In this document: in pieces, positions 23,175 through 31,894 of the stretch
Layout of the letters: every line of letters starts with the position of its first letter
Position numbering within the stretch: position 1 is the first letter of the stretch
Assembly (NCBI RefSeq): GCF_005503625.1
Contig: NZ_SCMX01000066.1
Coordinates: 1 to 38,908 of the forward strand
Source: Cupriavidus sp. 2SB
Lineage (GTDB): Bacteria > Pseudomonadota > Gammaproteobacteria > Burkholderiales > Burkholderiaceae
Length of the DNA: 38,908 nucleotides
Direction of reading: 5' to 3'
Notes under the pieces: model-generated
What the model was told of the DNA's origin: nothing
The model's input: the letters and a program-made list of their open reading frames with translations, nothing else
Databases searched by the model: none
Program-made: the position numbers and the translations under genes

Positions 23175-23573
23175 TTACTTCCCGATCCCCAGCAACTCCA
23201 CCTCAAAATTCAGCGTCGAGTTCGGCGGGATCGTGCCTGGGACGCCGCGTGCGCCGTAGGCAGTGGATGCCGGGCAGGTCAGCTTGGCCTTGCCGCCAAC
23301 CTGCATCTTCTGCACGCCTTCGGTCCAGCAGGGAATCACGCCGTTCAGCGGGAACGAGATCGGCTGGCCGCGCTTGTACGAGCTGTCGAACTCGGTGCCA
23401 TTGGTCAGCGTGCCACGATAGTGGACCTTTACCGAATCAGTCGCCTTCGGCGACGGGCCCGTGCCCTTGGTGATCGTTTCGATGACCACGCCCGAAGGCA
23501 GCGTTTCGGCGGCAACGGCCATGCCCGAGACTGCCAGCGTCGCGGCGGCAAGCATCAGCGAAAGAGTTTTCAT
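23175..23573 (-). CDS. Periplasmic FKBP-type peptidyl-prolyl isomerase
   Basis: A 132-aa protein with a Sec signal peptide (MKTLSLMLAAATLAVSGMAVAA) and one complete FKBP domain of about 107 residues. Family residues are VKVHYRGTLTNGTEFDSSY, PISFPLNGVIPCWTEGVQKM, GGKAKLTCP, AYGARG and IPPNSTLNFEVELL. It should catalyse cis-trans isomerisation of prolyl bonds during periplasmic protein folding. The frame is open far upstream (to about 24017), but that stretch overlaps the phospholipase gene on the same strand and has no homology. The start at 23573 begins the signal peptide. The 112 bp to the phospholipase stop contain no terminator hairpin, so co-transcription with it is possible. Confidence 0.93.
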   Translation of the reverse strand: MKTLSLMLAAATLAVSGMAVAAETLPSGVVIETITKGTGPSPKATDSVKVHYRGTLTNGTEFDSSYKRGQPISFPLNGVIPCWTEGVQKMQVGGKAKLTCPASTAYGARGVPGTIPPNSTLNFEVELLGIGK

Positions 23574-23685
23574 GTGAATTGGGTCGTGTCGGAGTGTAGG
23601 GATGGCGCCCGATCGCCAGACCGGACGCCAGCCGGCAAGTGTACACGTCACACTCGCCGGCGCACTGCATGGCTCGCCTGTCCGA

Positions 23686-25881
23686 TTACGCCACCACGCC
23701 CATGGCCGGATCGCTGATCGAATCCTTGCCGTTCTCGATGCGGCCCGCGATGCGGCGACGGAACGACGGCGCGATATCGCAGGCGATCTCGAAGTCGTAC
23801 CAGTTTCCGCTATCGCCCAGCGGCCACGCCAGTTCGCCCACGGCGCCCGGCGCCACGGTCTTGCTCCACGGGCCATCGGTGCGATACGCCCTGGCCGCCG
23901 CGCTGAACGTGCAGGGCTTGTCGCCACGGTTGAACAGCTTGACCTGCAGTTGCGGCGGATCGCACAGCTCGTAGCAGACCTGGATCTCGGCGGTGGCCTG
24001 CTCGCTGACGTTACCAATGAACTCGCGGTGATAACCGTTCGGTCCGATCACCCACAGGTCGTACTTGCCGTTGTCGGCCGCCACACTCCACACGCCATCC
24101 AGGGTCTTGCCGGCTTCCACCACATAGCGACGCGGAATGGCATCGAGGTGCAGCTTGTCGTAGACATGGAACACCGCACCCGCCGCACCGCCGTTGGCGA
24201 AGCTCAGCGTCACCGTCTTGCCCGTGGCATCGGCGCGCGACGTGGTGTGCAGCTCGTACGGCAGTGCGCGCGAAGGACGCGTGCCGGTCTGCTGCACGGG
24301 CGTGACCGGGGTAGTGGGGACCGGAATCGCGGCCATCGCCGCCTGCGAAATCGCGAGGTTGTCCACTGTCACCTTCGTGCTGCGTCCGGCCAGCGTCGGC
24401 AACGCCTGCGCGTTCGGATTGACGAAGTTGAACGCCGAGGTCAGGTCACCGCACACCGCGCGACGATACGCGCCGATCTGCGGCTCCTTCACGCCGAAGC
24501 GCTTCTCCAGGAACAGCAGCGTCGAGGTGTGATCGAACGTCTGCGAATTGACGAAGCCGCCACGGCTCCATGGCGAGACGATCCACATCGGCACGCGCGG
24601 GCCCGGGCCGAACGGCTTGCCGTCGATCGGCGCCTGGGCGTTCTGGGTGGTCGTGGCCGGCGGATAGTTGTGGTACTCGAACGCCATGTCGGCATCGGCC
24701 AGCGTGCTGCCACCAGCGAGCGAGCCATCGGTGTTGCGCGACGGCGCCGAAGGCGGCGGCAGGTGATCGAAGAAGCCGTCGTTCTCGTCGTAATTGATCA
24801 GCAGAACGGTCTTGCTGAAGACCTCGGGGTTGGCCGTCAGTGCATCCAGCACCTGCTGCACATACCAGCCGCCCTGTGCGGGGCTCGACGGTCCCGGGTG
24901 TTCGCTGTAAAGCGACGGCGGGATGATCCACGAAATTTCGGGCAGCGTGCCGTTGGCGATATCGTCGCGGAAGGATTGCAGCAGGCCATCGGGCATGGTG
25001 TTGCCGAAGCCCTTGGCCAGCGGACTCAAAGCATCGTCGATGGCCGGATCGTAGGCAGGCGACACAGCGGGGAGTGCCACGGGGCGTCGTCCCGCCGGCA
25101 TCGATTCCATGGCAGCGCGCCAGTGCTTGAAGCCCATCATCTCGTTGCAGCCGTAGTTGTCCGCCAAGCTCTGGTAGACCTTCCAGCTCACGTTGGCATC
25201 GACGAGACGATCCGCATACGTCTTCCAGTCCCAGCCTGCCGTGGACGGTCCCACGTCATTGCCGCCATTGAACTCGTTGACCATGGCCGAGACACCGCTG
25301 CCACTCGGGCCGTTGGTGCCGGTCCAGTAGTACAGGCGGTTCGGGATCGTGCCCGTGTGCATCGAGCAGTGGTAGGCGTCGCACAGCGTGAACGCATCGG
25401 CCAGCGCACGCTGGAACGGTACTTCGGCCGTCTCGTAGTACGACATCGACAACCGGTTCTTGGCCACCGGCCAGCGGTTCATGCGGCCATGATCCCACGC
25501 TGCCTGACCATTGGGCCACGTATGCGGCGTGCTGCCGGCGCGCTGCGCGTTGCCCAGCTTGGCATCGAGGCGGTATGGCGTGAGCGTGTTGTTGGTGGCG
25601 TCGGTCTGGAAGAACGCGTTCTGACCGTTGGCCAGCGGAATCGCGAAGCGGTCGCCATAGCCGCGCACACCCTTGAACGTGCCGAAGTAGCTGTCGAACG
25701 AACGGTTCTCCAGCATCAGCAGCACCACGTGCTTGACGTCGTTGATCGTGCCAGTGGCGTTGTTGGCCTCAATGGCCAGCGCGCGGCGGATGCTCGGCGG
25801 GAACGATGCCAGCGTGGCGGCGGCAGCAGCCGTGCCGACCGTGTTGCGCAGGAACTTGCGCTTGGATGGGTTGAAAGTCAT
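23686..25881 (-). CDS. plcN: Phospholipase C, phosphocholine-specific type
   Basis: A 731-aa exported phosphoesterase of the alkaline-phosphatase-like acidic phospholipase C family (PlcH/PlcN type), which cleaves phosphatidylcholine to diacylglycerol and phosphocholine. The N-terminus SKRKFLRNTVGTAAAAATLA is a Tat-type signal with KR in place of the usual RR. Catalytic-domain motifs are VVLLMLENRSFDSYFG, SMHTGTIPNRLYYWTGT, INYDENDGFFDH and FDHTSTLLFLEKRFG. Two C-terminal beta domains of the DUF756 type (about residues 510-620 and 625-715) follow. The length fits the family (about 700 aa). The small lipoprotein gene lies 68 bp upstream on the same strand. plcN is assigned by similarity; the split from plcH (sphingomyelin-active) cannot be made here. 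Confidence 0.9.
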   Translation of the reverse strand: MTFNPSKRKFLRNTVGTAAAAATLASFPPSIRRALAIEANNATGTINDVKHVVLLMLENRSFDSYFGTFKGVRGYGDRFAIPLANGQNAFFQTDATNNTLTPYRLDAKLGNAQRAGSTPHTWPNGQAAWDHGRMNRWPVAKNRLSMSYYETAEVPFQRALADAFTLCDAYHCSMHTGTIPNRLYYWTGTNGPSGSGVSAMVNEFNGGNDVGPSTAGWDWKTYADRLVDANVSWKVYQSLADNYGCNEMMGFKHWRAAMESMPAGRRPVALPAVSPAYDPAIDDALSPLAKGFGNTMPDGLLQSFRDDIANGTLPEISWIIPPSLYSEHPGPSSPAQGGWYVQQVLDALTANPEVFSKTVLLINYDENDGFFDHLPPPSAPSRNTDGSLAGGSTLADADMAFEYHNYPPATTTQNAQAPIDGKPFGPGPRVPMWIVSPWSRGGFVNSQTFDHTSTLLFLEKRFGVKEPQIGAYRRAVCGDLTSAFNFVNPNAQALPTLAGRSTKVTVDNLAISQAAMAAIPVPTTPVTPVQQTGTRPSRALPYELHTTSRADATGKTVTLSFANGGAAGAVFHVYDKLHLDAIPRRYVVEAGKTLDGVWSVAADNGKYDLWVIGPNGYHREFIGNVSEQATAEIQVCYELCDPPQLQVKLFNRGDKPCTFSAAARAYRTDGPWSKTVAPGAVGELAWPLGDSGNWYDFEIACDIAPSFRRRIAGRIENGKDSISDPAMGVVA

Positions 25882-25949
25882 GCCGGGTCCGGGGAATGGA
25901 TAGTTGTTTGGGACTGACTGTTTTCAGCGGGGCGGGCCGTCACTTGCCT

Positions 25950-26153
25950 TCAGGGCGCGGGCGCGCAGTGAGCCGTGGTGCAGGCCGTGGGCGTAGTGCC
26001 GCCGTTACCGCCATTGCCGCCGCCAGTGGCCGGAGGCGTCGGGTTGTTGTTGTCGTCGCCGCCGCAGGCGCTCAGCAGCAGGGCCAGGGACAGCAGGCCG
26101 GCACCCAGCACCGGCCTGATCACGCGCGAATGAACGGGAGTTGTGCTTGTCAT
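25950..26153 (-). CDS. Small Gly/Asn-rich lipoprotein
   Basis: A 67-aa protein with a type II signal ending in the lipobox LLSAC, so the mature form would be only about 38 residues attached by lipid to a membrane. The mature part is low-complexity: GGDDNNNPTPPATGGGNGGNGG, then a short Cys-containing tail (ACTTAHCAPAP). This sequence looks like the linker that follows the lipobox in larger lipoproteins, so the gene may be the remnant of one or a genuine tiny lipoprotein. It lies just upstream of the phospholipase C gene on the same strand. The ribosome site is weak. Confidence 0.6.
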   Translation of the reverse strand: MTSTTPVHSRVIRPVLGAGLLSLALLLSACGGDDNNNPTPPATGGGNGGNGGTTPTACTTAHCAPAP

Positions 26154-26544
26154 GTGTCGAGGTCGAGGAGTCGAAAGACGGGCCGAGCAACAACAATCCA
26201 GGTGCCCGGGCGCGTTCTCGGCCGCGTTTGTCTTTCCAAATGTCTTGATTGACGGGGGGCACCCCTCGCCCGGGGGGATATCCGATGCGAGACCGGCAGT
26301 CTCGTCGCTTGATATGTCAATGATGTGACCAGAGCGATACGAATCGATCGTTTGAATGCAGATGCATTGCGAATGAACATCCGGCAGCCACGGTAGCGAT
26401 ACTGCAGCCCCGGTGCGCAAGGGCGCCCATGTCAAACCCTTTCCAGATGATGAAATGACCCTGCTTCTTCCGGCAAAATCACCCAACTTCGCGATCCATG
26501 CCAGAATAAGCGCCTGATTCACCTCGCAACTTGGAGCCATCAGG
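26154..26544. other. Divergent intergenic region without a gene
   Basis: About 390 bp between the minus-strand lipoprotein/phospholipase unit and the plus-strand hemolysin III gene. No credible coding frame is seen. It contains two small palindromes that could be protein-binding sites: CGAGAC-CGGCA-GTCTCG near 26289-26305 and AATGCA-GA-TGCATT at 26355-26368. Promoters for both flanking units must lie here, but no box is close enough to consensus to call. Confidence 0.5.
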
Positions 26545-27162
26545 ATGTATCGCGGCGAACGGTTCAATGGGTATAGCCACCTCGCGGGCGCAGTGCTGGC
26601 CGCGGCTGGCATGGCGGTGCTGGTCACTTACTCGGCGCTCTACCACGACGCCTGGAAGGTGGTCAGTTCCGTGGTCTATGGCACCACGCTAGTTCTGCTC
26701 TACACCATCTCCACCGTCTATCACAGCGTGCGCGGACCGGCCAAGGACGTTCTCCGGCGGCTCGACTACTGCGCCATCTACCTGCTGATCGCGGGCAGCT
26801 ACACACCCTTTGCACTGGTTACGCTGCGCGGCCCATGGGGCTGGGCGCTGTTCGGCATCAACTGGGGACTCGCCGCCATCGGCATCATCCAGGAACTGTG
26901 GATCGGCCATCGCACACGGATTCTGTCGCTGTCGATCTACGTGATCATGGGCTGGCTGGTGGTGATTGCCTTCCAGCCGCTGACGGCGGCATTGCAGCCC
27001 GCGGGGCTGTATTGGCTTGTGGCAGGCGGCGCGGTCTACACGGCCGGTATCGGCTTCTTTCTGTTCGACGAAAAGGTGAAGCACTTCCACGGCATCTGGC
27101 ATCTGTTCGTGCTCGGTGGCAGCATCTGCCAGTTCATCAGCATCTTCTTCTACGTGGGCTGA
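26545..27162 (+). CDS. Hemolysin III / PAQR-type membrane protein
   Basis: A 205-aa protein with seven hydrophobic helices, the full length for the HlyIII (YqfA/TrhA) family related to PAQR receptors. Signatures are GYSHLAGAVLAAAG, the metal-site region SALYH and STVYHS, the family box RRLDYCAIYLLIAGSYTPF, and the terminal HGIWHLFVLGGSICQF with the two conserved histidines. Some bacterial members affect membrane energetics or lipid homeostasis; haemolytic activity should not be assumed from the name. The start is preceded by GGAG about 9 nt upstream. A strong terminator follows directly. Confidence 0.92.
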   Translation: MYRGERFNGYSHLAGAVLAAAGMAVLVTYSALYHDAWKVVSSVVYGTTLVLLYTISTVYHSVRGPAKDVLRRLDYCAIYLLIAGSYTPFALVTLRGPWGWALFGINWGLAAIGIIQELWIGHRTRILSLSIYVIMGWLVVIAFQPLTAALQPAGLYWLVAGGAVYTAGIGFFLFDEKVKHFHGIWHLFVLGGSICQFISIFFYVG

Positions 27163-27185
27163 TCCACGGGTACGGCAGAAGCAGT

Positions 27186-27211
27186 ACGGCCCGCTTGCGC
27201 GGGCCGTTTTT
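27186..27211. terminator. Terminator after the hemolysin III gene
   Basis: ACGGCCCGC-TTGC-GCGGGCCGT followed by TTTT: a perfect 9-bp GC-rich stem with a 4-nt loop, 23 bp beyond the hemolysin III stop and 8 bp before the convergent tctA stop. It is efficient on the plus strand; on the minus strand it would act after tctA but has no T-run. Confidence 0.92.
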
Positions 27212-27219
27212 CATTCAGG

Positions 27220-28743
27220 TCATTCTCCGGCGCCTTCGTGCGCCGACACCATTCGCCGCCGCGTCTTCTCCCTGAGTCCGCCCAGCACGGGCCATACCAG
27301 GATCACCACGGCCAGCGCCATGATCGTGCCCACCAGTCCATTCGACCAGAACACATTCATTTCGCCCTGCGACATCAGCATGGTCTGGCGGAACGCATCC
27401 TCGGCGCGATCACCGAGCACCAGCGCCAGCACCAGCGGTGCCAGCGGATAGTCGAGCTTCTTCAGCACATAGCCGATCACGCCGAAGATCAGCATCAGCC
27501 AGACGTCGAACATCGCGTTATGCACAGTGAATGCGCCAATCGCACAGACCACCAGGATCAGCGGCGCGATGATCGCAAACGGGATGCGCAGGATCGCGGC
27601 GAACAACGGCACCGTAGAGAGCACCACGATCAACCCTGCGATATTGCCCAGGTACATGCTGGCGATCAGGCCCCATACGAACGTCTTCTGCTCGGTGAAC
27701 AGCAGCGGCCCCGGCTGCAGACCCCAGATCATCAGACCGCCAAGCAGCACGGCCGCCGTGGCGGAACCTGGGATGCCCAGCGCCAGCATCGGCAGCAGCG
27801 CACTCGTGCCCGCCGCATGCGCAGCGCATTCCGGTGCGATCACCCCCTCGACATTGCCCTTGCCGAACGTGTCCTTCTGGCGCGAGAAGCGCTTGGCCAC
27901 GCCGTAGCCCATGAACGATGCTGCCGTGGCACCGCCCGGCGTCACGCCGAGCCAGCAGCCGATGATCGACGAGCGGATCAGCGTCATCCAGTAGCGCGGC
28001 AATTCGGCCCATGTCTTGAGCACCACCTTGAGATCGATGTTGGCGCGCTTGCCACGAAACGCGATGCCCTCTTCCATCGTCATCAGGATTTCGCTGATAC
28101 CGAACAGGCCAATCACGACGACGAGGAAGTCGAAGCCGCGCAGCATTTCGGTGGAGCCGAATGTCATGCGCAGCGTGCCCGATACCGTGTCCATGCCCAC
28201 CGCCGCCAGCGCAAAGCCGATACACATCGCGATGACGATCTTGGCCTTGGGTTCCTTGCCCATGCCGACGAAGCTGCAGAACGTCAGGAAGTACACCGCG
28301 AAAAATTCCGGTGGCCCGAAGCGCAATGCGAATTTCGCCACCAACGGCGCCAGGAACGTGATCAGCAACACACCGGCCAGCGCCCCGAGGAACGATCCCG
28401 TGAATGCCGAGGTCAGTGCGCGTCCCGCCTCGCCCTGCTGCGCCATGGGATAGCCATCGAATGTGGTGGCCACCGACCAGGCCTCGCCGGGGATATTGAA
28501 CAGGATCGACGTGATGGCGCCGCCGAACAACGCGCCCCAGTAGATGCACGACAACATGATCACGGCCGATGTGGGTTCCATCGAGAATGTCAGCGGCAGC
28601 AGGATGGCCACGCCATTCGGTCCACCCAGACCCGGCAGCACGCCCACCACGATGCCGAGCAGGATGCCCACAAGCATAAGCCCGACGTTGTGCCACGACA
28701 TCGCGACGGCAAAGCCGCCCATCAGCGAATTGAGTTCTTCCAT
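27220..28743 (-). CDS. tctA: Tripartite tricarboxylate transporter, large membrane subunit
   Basis: A 507-aa inner-membrane subunit with about 11-12 helices, the translocation channel of the TctCBA system for carboxylates. The family box GVLPGLGGPNGVAILLPLTF and its second-half counterpart GVTPGGATAASFMGYG are seen, as are YWGALFGGAITSILFNIPGE and PLAPLVLALVLGDRAEDAFRQ. The length is standard (about 500 aa). The start at 28743 is 9 nt after the tctB stop, with AAGGGG as ribosome site, so the two are tightly coupled. It is the last gene of the aminotransferase-tctC-tctB-tctA series and ends against the hemolysin III terminator. Confidence 0.95.
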   Translation of the reverse strand: MEELNSLMGGFAVAMSWHNVGLMLVGILLGIVVGVLPGLGGPNGVAILLPLTFSMEPTSAVIMLSCIYWGALFGGAITSILFNIPGEAWSVATTFDGYPMAQQGEAGRALTSAFTGSFLGALAGVLLITFLAPLVAKFALRFGPPEFFAVYFLTFCSFVGMGKEPKAKIVIAMCIGFALAAVGMDTVSGTLRMTFGSTEMLRGFDFLVVVIGLFGISEILMTMEEGIAFRGKRANIDLKVVLKTWAELPRYWMTLIRSSIIGCWLGVTPGGATAASFMGYGVAKRFSRQKDTFGKGNVEGVIAPECAAHAAGTSALLPMLALGIPGSATAAVLLGGLMIWGLQPGPLLFTEQKTFVWGLIASMYLGNIAGLIVVLSTVPLFAAILRIPFAIIAPLILVVCAIGAFTVHNAMFDVWLMLIFGVIGYVLKKLDYPLAPLVLALVLGDRAEDAFRQTMLMSQGEMNVFWSNGLVGTIMALAVVILVWPVLGGLREKTRRRMVSAHEGAGE

Positions 28744-28752
28744 GGTCGCCCC

Positions 28753-29256
28753 TTAGAAGCCGAGCGCCGCTTCGAGCGGACCCTTCGGCAGCGGCACGCG
28801 GAATTGCAGCTCGAAGACCCAGAACAGCACCGCATTGATCGCCACGCCCGTCAGCACCGCGCGCCACCACGCGAACTTGCCGATCACGCGCATGAAGCCC
28901 GCAATGAAGATGGCCGACGCCACGTAGATGCCGAGCCACGCAATCAGCCCGATGTAAGCCGTGAGCGGCACCAGAATCACCGCAACCTGTTTCAACTGCG
29001 GCACCGTGACGAACACTGCCTCGCGATCCATTCGCCGCGCCTGCCACAGCACCACCAGGCACGCGATAAAGATCAACGCGCCGATGCGCATCGGAAAGTA
29101 ACCTGCCTCCGGACCATCCGGCGCCCAGCCAGCACCGATCTGGTAGTTGTTCACCATCACCACCACCGCGCCGATCGCAATCAGCAGCGCCACGGCAATC
29201 TCCGCCGCCCGCACCGATATCGCGGCCGGCGCGGCGTCGTGTGTTTCGTTGTTCAT
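28753..29256 (-). CDS. tctB: Tripartite tricarboxylate transporter, small membrane subunit
   Basis: A 167-aa protein with four hydrophobic helices, the usual plan of the poorly conserved TctB subunit. Visible are AAEIAVALLIAIGAVVVMV, GPEAGYFPMRIGALIFIACL, the third helix VILVPLTAYIGLIAWLGIYVAS and the ending WWRAVLTGVAINAVLFWVF. ATG 29256 has AGGA about 8 nt upstream; the frame stays open through the palindromic repeat to 29352, but that extension is repeat-derived. It is separated from tctC by 176 bp containing repeat copy 4, and followed by tctA after 9 nt. Confidence 0.92.
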   Translation of the reverse strand: MNNETHDAAPAAISVRAAEIAVALLIAIGAVVVMVNNYQIGAGWAPDGPEAGYFPMRIGALIFIACLVVLWQARRMDREAVFVTVPQLKQVAVILVPLTAYIGLIAWLGIYVASAIFIAGFMRVIGKFAWWRAVLTGVAINAVLFWVFELQFRVPLPKGPLEAALGF

Positions 29257-29280
29257 GGGGATTTCCTCTCTGTTGGTTTG

Positions 29281-29407
29281 CTCCCCTCTCCCGCTGTGCG
29301 GGAGAGGGGTTGGGGGAGAGGGCTGGAGGTTCTGCTTGCCGACTATTGGCAATTTGTACCGCTGGCCCTCACCCCCCGCCCCTCTCCCGCCATGCGGGAG
29401 AGGGGAG
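29281..29407. repeat. Composite palindromic repeat, full (copy 4)
   Basis: A full copy: CTCCCCTCTCCCGC-TGT-GCGGGAGAGGGG, TTGGGGGAGAGGGC, a spacer containing CTTGCC-GACTAT-TGGCAATTTG (a small inner palindrome), GCCCTCACCCCCCGCC, and CTCTCCCGCCATGCGGGAGAG. It fills the gap between tctC and tctB, so it will be in the mRNA if the genes are co-transcribed. Confidence 0.93.
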
Positions 29408-29432
29408 ACAACAATCGGTGAGAGTCGAGGCC

Positions 29433-30437
29433 CTACTTCGCCGCCGCCACGAACCCAGCTTCCTTGATGATGTCCTTGTGCCGCGCTTCATCGGCAGTCA
29501 GGAACTCCGTCAGCTTGGGTCCGGTGAGGAAATCGTTCTTGAGCGCGTTTTTCTCCAGGTATTCCTTCCACTCGGGCGTGGCCACTACCTTCTGCATCAG
29601 ATCCACGTAGAACTTCTGCTGGTCCGGCGTCACGCCACCGGGCAGCATGAACACGCGCAGCATCTGGTATTGCACATCGAGGCCCTGCTCCTTGCAGGTG
29701 GGGATGTCGCCCCAGCTTTGCGTGCCGGTGATCTTGGCCGAGTAGTGCATGCGCTCCGGTGCAAAGACGCACAGTGCGCGATGTTCGCCGGCACGCCATT
29801 GCCCGATGGATTCGGAAGGATTGTTGACGTTGGAATCGATATGCTTGCCCGACAATTGCGTGGCCGCCTCGCCGCCGCCCTTGTACGGGATGTAGATAAA
29901 GCGCACACCAGCCTTGCGTTCGGTCTGCGCGGTGATGATCTGGTCTTCGCGCTTGGAACTCGTGCCGCCCATCTTGAATTTGGACGGCGTCTTCTTCACG
30001 TCGGCGAGGTAGTCGGATGGCGTCTTGTACGGGGCTTCGGCGTTGGTCCACAGCACGAACTCGTCCTGCGCCACCATCGCTACCGGCGTCAGGTCGCGCC
30101 AATTGAATGGCAACTGGCTGATCATCGGCACCGTGTACAGCGCCGATGATGTGACCAACAGCTTGTGCGGATCGCCCTTCGAGGCCTTCGCGTCCATCAA
30201 CCCTTCCGCGCCGCTGGCGCCCGCCTTGTTCACCACGATCATCGGTTGGCCCATCAGCTTGTGCTTGGCGATGATGCCCTGGATGGAGCGCGCCATCTGG
30301 TCAGAGGCCCCGCCCGCGCTGAACGGCACCACAAGCTCGACCGGCTTGGTCGGTTCCCACGCAAAGGCCGGAGCGGCCCAGGTCACACCAAACAGCGAAG
30401 CACACGCTAGCGCGCGTGCGGCATAACGCAACGTCAT
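29433..30437 (-). CDS. tctC: Periplasmic carboxylate-binding receptor of the TctCBA type
   Basis: A 334-aa exported solute receptor (Bug/TctC family), expanded mainly in Cupriavidus, Bordetella and relatives. A Sec signal (MTLRYAARALACASLFGVTW...AFA) is followed by family motifs: KPVELVVPFSAGGASDQMAR (binds the carboxylate), VVNKAGASGAEG, YIPYKGGGEAATQLSGKHID and the conserved C-terminal WKEYLEKNALKNDFL. It captures a carboxylate in the periplasm for TctAB. ATG 30437 has AGGAGA 7 nt upstream. It lies between the aminotransferase gene (232 bp upstream, with repeat copy 5) and tctB (176 bp downstream, with copy 4). The ligand cannot be named from sequence. Confidence 0.94.
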   Translation of the reverse strand: MTLRYAARALACASLFGVTWAAPAFAWEPTKPVELVVPFSAGGASDQMARSIQGIIAKHKLMGQPMIVVNKAGASGAEGLMDAKASKGDPHKLLVTSSALYTVPMISQLPFNWRDLTPVAMVAQDEFVLWTNAEAPYKTPSDYLADVKKTPSKFKMGGTSSKREDQIITAQTERKAGVRFIYIPYKGGGEAATQLSGKHIDSNVNNPSESIGQWRAGEHRALCVFAPERMHYSAKITGTQSWGDIPTCKEQGLDVQYQMLRVFMLPGGVTPDQQKFYVDLMQKVVATPEWKEYLEKNALKNDFLTGPKLTEFLTADEARHKDIIKEAGFVAAAK

Positions 30438-30519
30438 GATCTGTCTCCTAGGGTGATGACGGGACGCCTCTGAGGGGCGGCCTCGGGTTTTTTTGCTTCT
30501 TGTTTTACCGCTTGTCTTG

Positions 30520-30645
30520 CTCCCCTCTCCCGTGGAACGGGAGAGGGGTTGGGGGAGAGGGCCATGCGGTTCTGCTTGCCGACCTCTCTCGATTTGAGCC
30601 ACTTGCCCTCTCCCCCGCCCCTCTCCCGCTTGCGGGAGAGGGGAG
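30520..30645. repeat. Composite palindromic repeat, full, diverged centre (copy 5)
   Basis: Both end hairpins and the inner GGGGGAGAGGGC / GCCCTCTCCCCC arms are intact, but the central part reads TTGCCGACCTCTCTCGATTTG. The small inner palindrome TTGCC...GGCAA seen in copies 3, 4 and 6 is therefore lost here. It lies between the aminotransferase stop and the tctC start. Confidence 0.92.
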
Positions 30646-30669
30646 AACACCGAGAGGGGTTTAAACCAA

Positions 30670-31875
30670 TCAAGCCGCCCGCAACGCCGGCTCAACCGCT
30701 GCTTTCTTCAAACTCTCCATCGCGGCCAGCACACCACCCGCCTTGTGCGGTACGCCTGCCAACCCAAGTCCCATCTCCACGCCGGCCAGCGTGCCCATCA
30801 GCGTCAGGTCGTTGAAGTCGCCGAGATGGCCGATGCGGAAGACCTTGCCCGACAGCTTCGACAGCCCTTGTCCCAGCGACATGTTGAAGTTCTCCAGCAC
30901 GATCTTCCGGAAGGCATCGGCGTTGTGCCCTTCAGGCATGACCACGGCGGTCAGCGCGGGGCTGTATTCCGCAGGGTTCTGGCAAAGGATTTCCAGACCC
31001 CATGCCGTCACGCATGCGCGCGTGGCCGCGGCGTGACGATGATGACGCGCGAACACGTTCGGCAGTCCTTCCTCGAACAGCATGTCGCACGCCTCCGACA
31101 AGCCATAGAGCAGGTTCGTCGCCGGGGTGTACGGCCAGAAACCGTTCTTGTTCGATTCGATGATTTCGTCCCAGCCCCAGAACGCCTTCGGCAACTTCGC
31201 GTTGGCCGATGCGGCGATGGCCTTCTGGCTGACGGCGTTAAACGAGATACCTGGCGGCAGCATCAGTCCCTTCTGCGAACCCGATACGGTCACGTCCACG
31301 CCCCACTCGTCGTGGCGGTAGTCCACGGAACCCAGCGAAGAAATCGTATCGACCAGCAGCAGCGCCGGATGCTTGGCGCCGTCAATCGCGCGACGCACTG
31401 CGGCGATATCCGATGTCACGCCCGTGGACGTCTCGTTATGCACCACGCAGACAGCCTTGATCTCGTGGTTGCGATCCTCGGCCAGTCGCGCGCCGATGGC
31501 GGCGGCATCCACGCCATGGCGCCAGTCGCCCACGATGAACTCGGGATTCAGGCCGAGCTTATCGGCCATCTTCTTCCACAGCGATGCGAAGTGGCCGGTC
31601 TCGAACATCAGCACCTTGTCGCCCGCTGACAACGTATTGACCAGCGCCGCCTCCCACGCGCCCGTGCCGGACGCGGGATAGATCACCACGGGCTGTGCGG
31701 TCTGGAACACCTTGCGGATATCGGCCAGCACCTTCTTGCCGAGTTGCTGGAATTCGGGGCCACGGTGATCGATGGTCGGATAGTCCATCGCGCGCAGCAC
31801 GCGATCCGGCACATTGGTCGGTCCGGGAATCTGCAGGAAGTGCCGGCCGCTGGGATGGGAATTCAGTCGGATCAT
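30670..31875 (-). CDS. Class V aminotransferase, serine/alanine-glyoxylate type
   Basis: A 401-aa PLP enzyme of the serine-glyoxylate / alanine-glyoxylate aminotransferase group, which makes glycine from glyoxylate with Ser, Ala or Asp as amino donor. Family features are QIPGPTNVPDRVLRAM near residues 15-30, TIDHRGPEF, the cofactor loop YPASGTGAWEAAL, VHNETSTGV, the aspartate of LLVDTISSLGS, and the PLP lysine in SGSQKGLMLPPG. The start at 31875 has GAGG close upstream. A TTTGAAT-N5-ATTCAAA operator lies 20 bp before the start codon. First gene of the minus-strand unit leading to tctCBA. The preferred donor cannot be told, and BhcA-type (aspartate) activity is possible. Confidence 0.92.
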   Translation of the reverse strand: MIRLNSHPSGRHFLQIPGPTNVPDRVLRAMDYPTIDHRGPEFQQLGKKVLADIRKVFQTAQPVVIYPASGTGAWEAALVNTLSAGDKVLMFETGHFASLWKKMADKLGLNPEFIVGDWRHGVDAAAIGARLAEDRNHEIKAVCVVHNETSTGVTSDIAAVRRAIDGAKHPALLLVDTISSLGSVDYRHDEWGVDVTVSGSQKGLMLPPGISFNAVSQKAIAASANAKLPKAFWGWDEIIESNKNGFWPYTPATNLLYGLSEACDMLFEEGLPNVFARHHRHAAATRACVTAWGLEILCQNPAEYSPALTAVVMPEGHNADAFRKIVLENFNMSLGQGLSKLSGKVFRIGHLGDFNDLTLMGTLAGVEMGLGLAGVPHKAGGVLAAMESLKKAAVEPALRAA

Positions 31876-31894
31876 GTCGCCTCGTATCCTTATG

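Noticed and set aside
23574..24017. N-terminal extension of the FKBP frame by about 148 codons
   Set aside because: It overlaps the phospholipase gene in another frame on the same strand; the signal peptide starts at 23573.
23602..25917. 771-codon plus-strand frame opposite phospholipase C
   Set aside because: An antisense shadow; the minus strand encodes a full-length phospholipase with all motifs.
27238..29421. 727-codon plus-strand frame opposite tctA/tctB
   Set aside because: His/Arg/Gln-rich, crosses two real genes and a repeat; no domain.
30465..30500. Possible terminator GAGGGGCGGCCTCGGGTTTTTTT on the plus strand
   Set aside because: The stem is only 4 bp and there is no plus-strand gene before it to terminate.
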